The position numbers and the translations under genes were made by a program. The notes under the pieces are model-generated. The model was not told where the DNA came from. It was given only the letters and a program-made list of their open reading frames with translations, and made no database searches. A stretch of DNA of 11,473 bases from Anaerolineales bacterium (GTDB lineage Bacteria > Chloroflexota > Anaerolineae > Anaerolineales > Villigracilaceae), in assembly GCA_016789205.1 (NCBI GenBank), contig JAEURF010000029.1:1-11473 (forward strand), written 5' to 3'. Of the stretch, positions 1 to 7,724 are shown piece by piece. Position 1 is the stretch's first letter; the number at the start of each line of letters is the position of its first letter.

Positions 1-14
1 ATAATCGGGGACTT

Positions 15-908
15 ATGCACAAACACAATTCATTTACAGGATTATTAGCAGGGTTAACTGCCGCTTCCATTTGGGGCGGCATGTATGTTGTTAGCAAAGT
101 TGTTTTGGAAGTGATTCCCCCATTTTCTTTATTGACACTACGATTATTAATGGGAGCAATGGCTTTAGCCGTTGTAGTTTATTTTAGAAATAGAAAATCA
201 AATTCAAAAATAAATATCACCAAAGAATTTTTTTGGATAAGTTTTTGGGTGGGTTTTGTCGGCTATGGAATTTCGCTTGGCTTTCAATTTGTCGGTACAA
301 AACTTTCGACCGCATCAAATGGCGCATTAGTGACATCTGCTACGCCAGCATTTGTTTTGTTGTTTGCTCCGTTCTTATTGAGTGAGAAAACAACTTGGCG
401 AAGAATTATCGCTCTGTTAATTTCAACATTAGGCGTGTTAGCAGTCATTGACCCACGAACTGCTGAATTGTCATCTTCTTTGTTTTTGGGAAATATGAGT
501 TTACTAGCGGCAGGGCTAACTTGGGCTTTGTATTCTGTCTTGGTTCGCAAGGTTTCTCAAAACGCAGATTTGTTAACTTCCAGTACGATTATGTTGTTAG
601 GCGGTTTACCAACGAGTATTGCACTTAGTTTGTGGGAAATCAATACGCAAGGCGTAGGTGAAATCACCATTGGAATTATTGGTGGCTTATTATTTTTGGG
701 GATTATCTCAACCGCGGTGGCAATGTTTTTATGGAATTATGCTTTTGCTGAATTACCCGCCGCGGTTGCATCTTTAACGTTCTTTGCCCAGCCTGTAGTT
801 GGCACTTTATTAGGTTGGTTTTTCTTGGCTGAAATTATTACTCCTCTTTTTATTCTAGGCGGAGTATTAATCACTATTGGAATTTTGATTGCAACATTTG
901 AGAAATAA
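15..908 (+). CDS. EamA-family (DMT superfamily) membrane transporter
   Basis: A 297-residue, very hydrophobic protein with about ten predicted membrane helices in two halves, at roughly residues 10-145 and 158-295. This is the usual length and layout of EamA/DMT permeases such as RhaT- or YdcZ/RarD-like exporters. The N-terminal segment with SIWGGMYVVSK and the late helix with FFAQPVVGTLLGWFFLAE are typical of the two EamA repeats. Family members move small metabolites (amino acids, nucleosides, sugars, drugs) across the inner membrane; the substrate cannot be read from the sequence. The start chosen is the ATG at 15, preceded by a GGGGAC stretch only a few bases upstream, which is a weak ribosome site. 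The promoter lies outside the window. It is convergent with pyruvate kinase and shares a terminator hairpin with it. I am sure of the family and not of the cargo. Confidence 0.9.
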   Translation: MHKHNSFTGLLAGLTAASIWGGMYVVSKVVLEVIPPFSLLTLRLLMGAMALAVVVYFRNRKSNSKINITKEFFWISFWVGFVGYGISLGFQFVGTKLSTASNGALVTSATPAFVLLFAPFLLSEKTTWRRIIALLISTLGVLAVIDPRTAELSSSLFLGNMSLLAAGLTWALYSVLVRKVSQNADLLTSSTIMLLGGLPTSIALSLWEINTQGVGEITIGIIGGLLFLGIISTAVAMFLWNYAFAELPAAVASLTFFAQPVVGTLLGWFFLAEIITPLFILGGVLITIGILIATFEK

Positions 909-910
909 TA

Positions 911-943
911 AAGAGACAGTCACCTTAAAGGTGACTGTCTCTT
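911..943. terminator. Hairpin terminator shared by convergent EamA and pyk genes
   Basis: A perfect inverted repeat begins three bases after the EamA stop: AGAGACAGTCACC (912-924), loop TTAAA, GGTGACTGTCTCT (930-942), with one more A-T pair outside (911/943). Thirteen to fourteen pairs without a mismatch give a very stable hairpin. On the plus strand the tail is only modestly U-rich (TTGTTGAAATT). On the minus strand, downstream of pyk, it is followed by TTATTATTT. It can serve both convergent genes. The GTGACTGTC core also resembles dispersed palindromes, so it may be a repeat recruited as a terminator. Confidence 0.75.
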
Positions 944-1002
944 GTTGAAATTAAAATAAAATTTGATGAAACAGAATCAACTACAAATCAAAGAATGAAG
1001 CG

Positions 1003-2484
1003 TTATTTCCCAACATTGTTTTCGGCGAGTTTACGCACAAGTTTTACTGTCGGCTCACTTCCAACAGTGTGCAACAATGCCATGTTGGGCGGGCGTTGGT
1101 CGCCAATCGGATATCCGCAGACCAAGACCACTTGATTTCCTTTTTCAATTCCAGATTTCAATAATACAGAATCAACATCGGCAATCATATCGTCGAGTGA
1201 ACCTGCATACCGTACAAGATGCGGTTCAACACCCCATAAAAAAGCAAGTTGATTTAAGGTGGTTCTTTCAGGCGTGAAGCCAAGAATTTGTTTTGGCGGA
1301 CGCGCTTTCGACATCAGCCATGCGGAACGACCTTGCATAGTGAAGACGGCAATGCCTTTGACATCTGGGTCGCTGGCTAGGGCATTTGCCGCGCGTGCCA
1401 TAGATGCCGCATCACTCTTGCCTAAACCTGCTCTGCCATCCTGACGGCTTCCCCATTCTTTGAAATGCGCTTCCGCTTCAATAACGATACGTGACATCAT
1501 CTCAACCGCTAAATCTGGATATTCACCCGAAGCGGTTTCAGCCGAAAGCATGACTGCATCTGTGCCGTCAAAAATTGCGTTTGCCACGTCAGATGCTTCG
1601 GCGCGAGTCGGAAGCGGGTTTTGAATCATAGACTCAAGCATTTGCGTGGCAGTGATGACGAGTTTTGCTTTTGCATTTGCAGAGCGAATGATTCTTTTTT
1701 GCAAAGATGGCACTTGTTCAGGTGGGAGTTCTACGCCCAAGTCGCCACGGGCTACCATCACACCATCAACAACGTCTAAAATTTCTTCTAACTCATCCAT
1801 CGCTTCGGGTTTTTCTAATTTTGCAATCAACATCGGCTGGCGTTTATCGTTTGAGTATTCTTCAATCGCCGCACGGACTGTGCGTACATCTTCTGCACTG
1901 CGCACGAATGAAATAGCAACTGCATCCACACCCTGTGATATACCAAAAGCGAGGTCAGCTTTATCTTTGTCAGTAAAACCGGCAATGCGTAACTTCACGC
2001 CGGGCAAATTGATGCCCTTATGTGAAAACAACTCACCGCCTACCAGCACTTTAGCATGGACTGTCTTATTGTCGGAGGCAAGTACTTTTAATGCAAGGCG
2101 ACCATCATCTAACAAAAGTTTATCGTTCACTTGAACAGAATCAAACAACTCACGAAAATCTACAGGAATTAATGAGCAATCTGTTTCTGGAGGGGTATCT
2201 TTGGTTGGATATAAATAGACTTCATCACCAATCGAAAGTTGAAGTGGCGCCTCTAACCTGCCCACACGGATTTTTGGACCTTGTAAATCTTGCAAAACCC
2301 CAAGCGGAGTTCCCAGACGTTCGGCAACTTTGCGTATTCGCTCTATTCTTTGAGCGTGTTGTTCATGTGTGCCATGTGAAAAGTTTAAACGTGCGACGTT
2401 CATCCCCGCTTTGATTAATCTTTCTAAAACCGCATCAGAATCTGAGGCGGGACCAATAGTTGCTACAATTTTTGCGTTACGCAT
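1003..2484 (-). CDS. pyk: Pyruvate kinase, Lys-type (predicted K+-independent)
   Basis: Catalyses the last step of glycolysis, phosphoenolpyruvate + ADP to pyruvate + ATP, in the cytoplasm. The 493 residues cover the (beta/alpha)8 A domain, the B domain (about 72-170) and the C-terminal allosteric domain (about 355-490); there is no extra PEP-utiliser domain. Visible motifs are KIVATIGPAS at the N terminus, substrate Arg32 and NFSHG (34-38), the catalytic lysine Lys222 in LIAKLEKPEAM, the metal ligands Glu224 and Asp248 (ARGDLG), and ITATQMLESM (277-286). The motif LQGPKIRV (67-74) has Leu, Gln, Lys and Val where K+-dependent enzymes have Thr, Lys, Glu and Thr, which marks the K+-independent group. 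The ATG at 2484 is preceded by AAAGGA ten bases upstream. The gene has its own promoter and a repeat in its leader, so it is probably transcribed apart from the cluster upstream. Confidence 0.97.
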   Translation of the reverse strand: MRNAKIVATIGPASDSDAVLERLIKAGMNVARLNFSHGTHEQHAQRIERIRKVAERLGTPLGVLQDLQGPKIRVGRLEAPLQLSIGDEVYLYPTKDTPPETDCSLIPVDFRELFDSVQVNDKLLLDDGRLALKVLASDNKTVHAKVLVGGELFSHKGINLPGVKLRIAGFTDKDKADLAFGISQGVDAVAISFVRSAEDVRTVRAAIEEYSNDKRQPMLIAKLEKPEAMDELEEILDVVDGVMVARGDLGVELPPEQVPSLQKRIIRSANAKAKLVITATQMLESMIQNPLPTRAEASDVANAIFDGTDAVMLSAETASGEYPDLAVEMMSRIVIEAEAHFKEWGSRQDGRAGLGKSDAASMARAANALASDPDVKGIAVFTMQGRSAWLMSKARPPKQILGFTPERTTLNQLAFLWGVEPHLVRYAGSLDDMIADVDSVLLKSGIEKGNQVVLVCGYPIGDQRPPNMALLHTVGSEPTVKLVRKLAENNVGK

Positions 2485-2512
2485 AATAAATTTATCCTTT
2501 ACAAATATTTAC

Positions 2513-2580
2513 TGTCACCCTGAACCAAGGGAAGGGTCTCTACTCAGCCGTAGAGATGCTTCGCTTTGCTCAGTATGACA
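2513..2580. repeat. 68-bp imperfect palindrome of dispersed-repeat type in the pyk leader
   Basis: The element is bounded by TGTCA (2513-2517) and TGACA (2576-2580). Its two arms match at about 24 of 31 positions and close in a perfect 7-bp stem, TCTCTAC/GTAGAGA (2537-2543 and 2550-2556), around a 6-base loop. The wording (TGTCACCCTGA... GAAGGGTCTC ...GAGATGCTTCGC...CTCAGTATGACA) is that of small palindromic repeats scattered in intergenic regions of many environmental bacterial genomes, known to me from general experience. It lies between the pyk promoter and the pyk ribosome site and so would be transcribed into the 5' untranslated region. No coding capacity is visible. Confidence 0.75.
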
Positions 2581-2601
2581 AGCATGAACCAAAACGCCGT
2601 G

Positions 2602-2630
2602 ATGATAGGTAAAAAGAGCAAGAATGTCAA
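2602..2630 (-). promoter_or_regulatory. Sigma-70-type promoter for pyk
   Basis: Read on the minus strand, a perfect -35 box TTGACA (2630-2625) is followed by a 17-bp spacer and a -10 box TATCAT (2607-2602; five of six consensus bases). Transcription would start near 2595, giving a pyk leader of about 110 bases that contains the palindromic repeat. This is the best-looking promoter in the window. It lies just after the RocB-like gene, where no convincing terminator is visible, so read-through from upstream is also possible. Confidence 0.75.
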
Positions 2631-2703
2631 GGCGGAGGGGTTATTATCAGGTTAACAACCCAAATGGCAGAGAGTTGCGGGTGATTTTCCCTCTACTTAT
2701 AAC

Positions 2704-4434
2704 TTACTTTGCCAAAGTACGCTTAATAGTCTCAAAAATAATCTGTGGCGCGGTCTCAAACGAATAAGGCATATAGATGCGCTCAAATACTCCATGTGCA
2801 TCACTACCAAACGGACCAATATTAATCACCGCGCAATTCAACTCTTTAATCTCGTTTAATTTGTTTGAGTCCAGCGCATACAATTTAACTTCGTCTTTTG
2901 TTTTCAAATCAAATAACGGCATAAACTTTTTGAGGCTTGCAAGATTATCCTCATGGTCAAGGCGCATATAACTTAAATCAGAGATGTACGGAAAAAAAAC
3001 ACGAAATTGAATATTAGCATCACCCAATTCATTCAAAACAGATGAAACGGCATGGGTAAGTTCATTTTCTTGCGGAAGCACTGCTGGGCAATAGGGGGGC
3101 GAAAAAAATGTGACAATAGCCAGCCCATTTAATTTTGCTAACTTTGTTAATTCCGCTACAAGCAAACAACTTAATTCGCGGCTATCTTTTGCTTGCCCAA
3201 TTAATTCGCTAACTTTATTTAGAATCCATGCTTTTATATCTTCTCCATTTAATTGAGCAGATGCTCTTTCACATAATTCGTCATAAGAAATGACCAAGCC
3301 CGCCCATTCTGGCGGCGTTTGTGATTGACCACCCATGTTCTCAAATGTCTGATAACTTTCCTCAATCCGCTTCACTACCTGACCTATTGCCTGTTCTGCC
3401 GCGACCTTCATCATTTGCATCGCCTTTTGCGGATTCATTTGCAATATCAGCCAGTTGACATACACAAACGCATCACCGGCAGTTTCGACATTGTAAGAAG
3501 ATTTCAAGTCACGCATTTGTAACGCCACAGGTGGCATAGCAACTTCGCTTACATTTTCATTCCCTAACTTGCCATGCCAGCTATCCATCCATGTTGGGTT
3601 GAGATTAATCTCGCGTACAAGTTCTGCTGCAATTTGAGATGCATCTACACCTCGAAAAATCTCGCCAACATGTGTGCGCACACCCAAAATATAAAATGAG
3701 GGCAATAACTTTCCGACTGTACCAGAATAAATAAAACGCGTCTCCTTGTTCTCATCACGTGAAGCTGTGTAATCCGTATTAATCACGCCAACGTATTCTA
3801 ATTTTTCTTTCTCACGAAACTTCAACAAATTGGGCACCGCCGAAAGCACACCAGTAGACTCAGTCTCTTCATCTGGGCAGGCTAATAACAAAATATTCCC
3901 ATCCAGTTCATCGATCAAACGGTTATTATTTTCATCGGGCTTAGCAAATGCACGCAATATAGCAATATTCATCGCCACGCCCGATTTCATATCAACACTG
4001 CCACGCCCAAACAGCCAGTCGCCACTTTGCAAATGGGTCCATGCTAATTTTTCAGCACTATCCAAAATATCTTTTGCCTGAAAATACTTTTTCATTTCGT
4101 CAGCCAAAGCATCAGGCTGAAAAGCGAGGTTTACATTTCCATAACGAGCGAAATCATCCACACCGACAGTGTCAAAATGTTCCATCAGAATAATTGTCTT
4201 ACTAGATTTTTTTTTACTTTTCAACAAACAAGCAAAGTTTTTTCTGCCATCTTCGGCAACCCAAAACTCAGAAAATACATCCGGTGATTTTTCATTTTCG
4301 TATGGCTTTAATACCAAATCACAAATTGCATCTGCACACTTGTTTTCATCTTCCACATTTGGGCTAATACTTGGTATCCCCACTAAGGTTTTGGTTAATT
4401 GCAGTACTTCATCGAACCAAATTTTATTTTGCAT
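2704..4434 (-). CDS. RocB-like M20-family zinc metallopeptidase/deacylase
   Basis: A 576-residue cytoplasmic hydrolase of the M20 (ArgE/DapE/carboxypeptidase) superfamily. It is closest by length and motif wording to RocB, the 'arginine utilization protein' of Bacillus (about 566 residues). M20 signatures are in order: IILMEHFDTVG with metal ligands His86 and Asp88; GRGSVDMKSG with bridging Asp148; CPDEET with catalytic Glu189 and ligand Glu190; INTDYT with Asp221; and a final ligand His547 in PFGSDAHG. The middle (about 240-460) is the lid-like insertion and is longer than in ArgE or DapE. The exact substrate of RocB proteins is poorly defined; a role in peptide or amino-acid catabolism is inference. 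The ATG at 4434 overlaps the end of the MBL gene by 11 bp, with a weak GGAA about 11 bases upstream, suggesting translational coupling. There are no arginine-pathway genes nearby. Confidence 0.85.
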   Translation of the reverse strand: MQNKIWFDEVLQLTKTLVGIPSISPNVEDENKCADAICDLVLKPYENEKSPDVFSEFWVAEDGRKNFACLLKSKKKSSKTIILMEHFDTVGVDDFARYGNVNLAFQPDALADEMKKYFQAKDILDSAEKLAWTHLQSGDWLFGRGSVDMKSGVAMNIAILRAFAKPDENNNRLIDELDGNILLLACPDEETESTGVLSAVPNLLKFREKEKLEYVGVINTDYTASRDENKETRFIYSGTVGKLLPSFYILGVRTHVGEIFRGVDASQIAAELVREINLNPTWMDSWHGKLGNENVSEVAMPPVALQMRDLKSSYNVETAGDAFVYVNWLILQMNPQKAMQMMKVAAEQAIGQVVKRIEESYQTFENMGGQSQTPPEWAGLVISYDELCERASAQLNGEDIKAWILNKVSELIGQAKDSRELSCLLVAELTKLAKLNGLAIVTFFSPPYCPAVLPQENELTHAVSSVLNELGDANIQFRVFFPYISDLSYMRLDHEDNLASLKKFMPLFDLKTKDEVKLYALDSNKLNEIKELNCAVINIGPFGSDAHGVFERIYMPYSFETAPQIIFETIKRTLAK

Positions 4435-5329
4435 TTTTATATTTATTCCAATAACGCAGTAAACCGTCTGCGCTCATGCCAATTGGGTTTGACAATGTAT
4501 AAACCTGAATTACTTCTTCACTTAAGCCTTGTTCACGGCTTTGCTCTTCCATCCACTTTGTAAATTGCTCACGCAATTCTTCGAGGGAAGGTTCGTTTGG
4601 CATTACTTCATCAAGCCATGTTTCAGTAGCATCTAAATTCTTTTGCAAAGTATTCAAATGCCATTCCACATCGGCATATATTCCAAAATGGGTTGGGGCG
4701 ATTTGTTTGCTATTTAATTTTTTTAATTTATCAATACTCTCACGCCATTTCGCAAAATGAAATTCAGGCGGTGGCATAGGCACTCTTAAATAAGGATAAC
4801 CCGGAATGCGCACGCCACCTACATCACCACAAAAACAAATATCTTCAAACAGATATGAATAATGATGTTCGGCATGTCCAGCGGTATGGATTGGGAGAAA
4901 TTTTAAATTGCCGATTGTAAATTCTTCCGTATCATTCGGAATGTAAATTTGATTCTGCGCCACTGGCAGTATCTCACCCCAAAGTTGATTCATTCTGTCA
5001 CCATAAATGCGCGAGGCACTGGCAATTAATTTTTCAGGTTGAATCAAATGTGGCGCGCCAAGCGGGTGAACATAAATCTGTGCGCCCTGTTTCGCAAGTT
5101 GACCTGCGGCACCCGCATGGTCTAGATGAATGTGTGTTAACAAGACGTGAGTGATGTCCCGTAAAGATAAGCCTAACGCGGCAAGAGCAGTTTCCAACGT
5201 AGGAAGAGTCGAAGCGGGTCCACTTTCTATTAAAATAACGGCGTCATCTTGTCTTATCAAATATGATGCAATCGCTTGCTTTTTGTTTTGAAAATGTAAA
5301 TCTATGGTGCTAACACGGGTGTTTGCCAT
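4424..5329 (-). CDS. MBL-fold metallo-hydrolase
   Basis: A 301-residue metallo-beta-lactamase-fold hydrolase with the complete two-metal site: THIHLDH (His66, His68, Asp70, His71), His152 in HTAGHAEHH, bridging Asp169 in FCGDVGG, and His214 in APTHFG. It has no signal peptide, so it is probably cytoplasmic. The C-terminal 80 residues are mostly helical and polar, as in glyoxalase-II-like and related thioester or lactone hydrolases. The reaction cannot be assigned; a small ester, thioester or lactone is plausible. The ATG at 5329 is supported by AGGAA eight bases upstream and creates a 28-bp overlap with the DUF58 gene before it. It also overlaps the RocB-like gene after it by 11 bp, so the three are very likely co-translated. 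Confidence 0.9.
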   Translation of the reverse strand: MANTRVSTIDLHFQNKKQAIASYLIRQDDAVILIESGPASTLPTLETALAALGLSLRDITHVLLTHIHLDHAGAAGQLAKQGAQIYVHPLGAPHLIQPEKLIASASRIYGDRMNQLWGEILPVAQNQIYIPNDTEEFTIGNLKFLPIHTAGHAEHHYSYLFEDICFCGDVGGVRIPGYPYLRVPMPPPEFHFAKWRESIDKLKKLNSKQIAPTHFGIYADVEWHLNTLQKNLDATETWLDEVMPNEPSLEELREQFTKWMEEQSREQGLSEEVIQVYTLSNPIGMSADGLLRYWNKYKNAK

Positions 5330-6615
5330 GAACGAAGTTCCTGTGATTTGAAAGTGATTGAAATATTTCCTAATGCAGTAGAAAGGTCAGCATCGCAAGC
5401 GATATTGCAAACTGGCACGTGCCTTTCGCGCAATGCGTTAATTATAGTATCAGTTCCAGTTGGTCCGCCAAAAGTTTGCGCATCGAGCAAGACAACGACT
5501 GGATAAAGTGAACGCAAAAGCAAATCATCAACGGCTTGCAATAAATCAGTTCGTACGGTTGGCGTAATTAATATAACGGTTGAGCGTTTTGGCAATTGCA
5601 TGGCTTGCATGGAAACCAAACCAGCAATTGATAGTTCACCATTGGCTTCAACAAATGCAAGTGTTTCTAAAATTTTTGCTTCTTGCCTTTCACTGCGGTC
5701 TGCGGGTAAGACAGTATAAGTTTGCCCAGCACTTGCGTACCCTACGGCGCGGCGTTGACGAATAAAATAATGCGCGAGTGATGCGGCAATACTAACCGAA
5801 TATTCCAATGTGGAAGGCGAGAGTTTAAGCTTAGGTCGGCGCACAAATAAAACCGTTTGTAGAGGCGATTCATCAAATAGGTGTGGTTTTTGATAATGAA
5901 CATTTTTTTGAGAGTCAAGATAAACCCATACTTCGGCTTGCGGGTCTTGCTCAAATTCTTTGACCATTAATTTATCACGGCGAATACTGGTACGCCAGTG
6001 AATGCGTTTCATCGCATCACCATGTACATATTCACGTACGCCAGCGGCATGTGGCGTAATATCATGTGATTTTCTTTGAATCACATGTCCGCCCGGTAAT
6101 AAACCTGGCGATGAAGGAAAAAATTGAATCTCTTGAATCATAGGGAACACAATTAAGGACTCTTGTGATGGAATTATTTTTTTGGTTGTGAAAATCCCGA
6201 ACGGGTCACCGATGTTAATGGCAGTCGGTCCAAGTTGAAAACTTCCGCGTTGCGTGAGCCATGTGCGGGCATTGTATGTCCGTTTTTGATTTCCCAACAC
6301 AAGCGTCAGTAAACGCGAACCTGCCGCAAATGGAATTTTAGATTGATTGATAATTTCAAGCCACGGCGCGGGAATACGGCTTTTGTTTGAAATTTTATAG
6401 GTCTCCTCAAAGACATCGCCTACGTTGGCGCGTAATTCACGTGTGCTTCTTTCTAAAAATATTTTACTTGCTACCCAACGTGTCCATGCCCATGAAGTAA
6501 ACACCAACAAAATGCTAAAGTAAAGAAAACGAGAATATAACGGTGAGCCATTTACTAGCACACCGACGAGTCCAAGTATAAACATTAAGGCAATTAAAAC
6601 TCGCCCAGCCTTCAT
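5302..6615 (-). CDS. DUF58 (MoxR-partner, vWA-like) membrane protein
   Basis: A 437-residue protein with two N-terminal membrane helices (about 5-21 and 27-48), a beta-rich middle and the DUF58 signature at about residues 186-225: AAGVREYVHGDAMKRIHW followed by RTSIRRDKLMVKEFE. DUF58 proteins are encoded next to MoxR ATPases in many phyla and are thought to act with them in maturation or assembly of envelope or periplasmic proteins; the precise client is unknown. The vWA-like stretch VYLDSQKN (231-238) keeps the first Asp but has Gln and Asn where a metal-ion site (DxSxS) has Ser, so metal binding there is doubtful. The start is five bases after the moxR stop. A transglutaminase-like third partner, common in such clusters, is not seen here. 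Confidence 0.9.
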   Translation of the reverse strand: MKAGRVLIALMFILGLVGVLVNGSPLYSRFLYFSILLVFTSWAWTRWVASKIFLERSTRELRANVGDVFEETYKISNKSRIPAPWLEIINQSKIPFAAGSRLLTLVLGNQKRTYNARTWLTQRGSFQLGPTAINIGDPFGIFTTKKIIPSQESLIVFPMIQEIQFFPSSPGLLPGGHVIQRKSHDITPHAAGVREYVHGDAMKRIHWRTSIRRDKLMVKEFEQDPQAEVWVYLDSQKNVHYQKPHLFDESPLQTVLFVRRPKLKLSPSTLEYSVSIAASLAHYFIRQRRAVGYASAGQTYTVLPADRSERQEAKILETLAFVEANGELSIAGLVSMQAMQLPKRSTVILITPTVRTDLLQAVDDLLLRSLYPVVVLLDAQTFGGPTGTDTIINALRERHVPVCNIACDADLSTALGNISITFKSQELRSWQTPVLAP

Positions 6616-6620
6616 AAAAT

Positions 6621-7586
6621 TTATTTCTTCCTTGAGTCTGCAGTAAATGCGCCACCCGGTGCAGGTGTTGAAAGCAGGATTTCTTGCACAATTTTATCTG
6701 AACTCAAATCACGCAAACGAGCCGCTGGACTAACAATGATACGATGCCCTAAGACTGGAACTGCTAATGATTTGATGTCATCAGGTATGACGTGGTCACG
6801 CCCCATTAACGCGGCTTTTGCCTGCCCTGCCCGCGCAAGCGAAAGACTACCCCTCGGGCTGGCACCCAAGTACACATCCGGGCTATGACGCGTGCGCGTA
6901 CTTAGCTCCACAATATATCTTTTTATAGGATTTGAAATATGGATTTTGCGAACTACATTCATGGCTTGTAATATTTCTTTTAACTTGACAACGGGTTTTA
7001 ACGCTTCAATTGGATGTTGCAAACGTTGGTCATCCATGATGCGAATTTCATCGGTGATGTTTGGGTAACCCAATCGCATCCGCAACAGAAAGCGGTCTAA
7101 TTGCGCTTCGGGTAATGGAAACGTGCCTTCATATTCAATTGGGTTTTGGGTTGCAAGCACCATAAATGGTTGTGGCAATCGATGTGTGATTCCGTCCACT
7201 GTAATTTGACGTTCTTCCATAGCCTCAAGGAGTGCGGCTTGCGTTTTCGGTGTAGCACGGTTGATTTCGTCTGCAAGAATAATTTGCCCTACAATCGGAC
7301 CTGCGCGAAATTCAAATTTCTTCTTTTGCTGGTTGTAAATGGAAACCCCGGTCACATCACTGGGGAGCATATCGGGCGTAAATTGAATACGATTGAAGAC
7401 GCAATCTAGTGAACGTGCTAAACTGCGCGCGAGCATGGTCTTCCCCACTCCGGGTACATCTTCTATCAAAATATGTCCTTCGCAAAGTAATCCAATCACA
7501 ATCAATTCTAATGACTGATGTTTACCCACAATTACTTTTTCTAAATTGTTAATTATTTTTTCACCGAAGGCTTCTATGGTTGACAT
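6621..7586 (-). CDS. MoxR-family AAA+ ATPase
   Basis: A 321-residue AAA+ chaperone of the MoxR class, which uses ATP hydrolysis to remodel or activate partner proteins, commonly vWA or DUF58 proteins. Visible motifs are Walker A EDVPGVGKT (42-50, Lys49), Walker B IILADEIN (102-109, Asp106/Glu107), sensor 1 ATQNPIEYEG with Asn148, and arginine-finger region AQLDRF (Arg165). The C-terminal lid contains the family-typical GASPRGSLSLARAGQAKA and PDDIKSLAVPVLGHR. Length and motif order are normal. The ATG at 7586 has AAGGA six bases upstream, which fixes the start. It is the first gene of a four-gene cluster (moxR, DUF58, MBL, RocB-like) and would be cytoplasmic at the membrane with its DUF58 partner. 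Confidence 0.95.
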   Translation of the reverse strand: MSTIEAFGEKIINNLEKVIVGKHQSLELIVIGLLCEGHILIEDVPGVGKTMLARSLARSLDCVFNRIQFTPDMLPSDVTGVSIYNQQKKKFEFRAGPIVGQIILADEINRATPKTQAALLEAMEERQITVDGITHRLPQPFMVLATQNPIEYEGTFPLPEAQLDRFLLRMRLGYPNITDEIRIMDDQRLQHPIEALKPVVKLKEILQAMNVVRKIHISNPIKRYIVELSTRTRHSPDVYLGASPRGSLSLARAGQAKAALMGRDHVIPDDIKSLAVPVLGHRIIVSPAARLRDLSSDKIVQEILLSTPAPGGAFTADSRKK

Positions 7587-7613
7587 AACTCATCCTTAAT
7601 CTTTGATGATTGG

Positions 7614-7642
7614 ATTCTAAGCGTCTTTGGCAGGATGAACAA
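7614..7642 (-). promoter_or_regulatory. Possible promoter of the moxR cluster
   Basis: On the minus strand TTGTTC (7642-7637) and TAGAAT (7619-7614) are 17 bp apart, giving a leader of about 20 bases before the moxR ribosome site. The -10 box matches five of six consensus bases but the -35 box only three, so this is a plausible rather than a firm call. Confidence 0.4.
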
Positions 7643-7651
7643 GCCTAAAGC

Positions 7652-7692
7652 GCCCCTCCTAGAGAAGGGCTTTGCTCTCCTGCTAGAGAAGG
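7652..7692. repeat. Short direct/inverted repeat between moxR and the tRNA gene
   Basis: CTCCTAGAGAAGG (7656-7668) recurs as CTCCTGCTAGAGAAGG (7677-7692), the second copy carrying three extra bases. The first copy can also fold as a hairpin (GCCCCTC at 7652-7658 with GAAGGGC at 7664-7670, one mismatch). It lies in the gap between two divergent transcription units and encodes nothing. It may be the remnant of a dispersed repeat. Confidence 0.45.
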
Positions 7693-7724
7693 TTGCATTT
7701 ATTTTATGAGATTCGAGAATCGTG

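Noticed and set aside
284..550. An 88-codon open frame on the minus strand inside the EamA gene
   Set aside because: It is antisense to a clear transporter gene and has no family resemblance.
1646..2134. A 162-codon open frame on the plus strand, and shorter ones nearby (1077-1277, 2091-2414)
   Set aside because: They lie antisense within the strongly supported pyruvate kinase gene. Their translations are low-complexity Ser/Thr/Ala-rich with no recognisable motif, as expected for shadow frames.
2640..2703. A terminator after the RocB-like gene
   Set aside because: Only a short GGTT...AACC hairpin without a U-tract is visible on the minus strand; this is too weak to call.
3830..4462. Plus-strand open frames opposite the RocB-like gene
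   Set aside because: The M20 catalytic motifs are all on the minus strand in one frame. The plus-strand frames show no motif or ribosome site.
7146..7409. An 87-codon plus-strand frame opposite moxR
   Set aside because: It lies across the Walker B and sensor regions of moxR and is a shadow of that coding sequence.
7652..7692. A CRISPR array
   Set aside because: Only two short repeat units of unequal length with an 8-base separation are present, and there are no cas genes.
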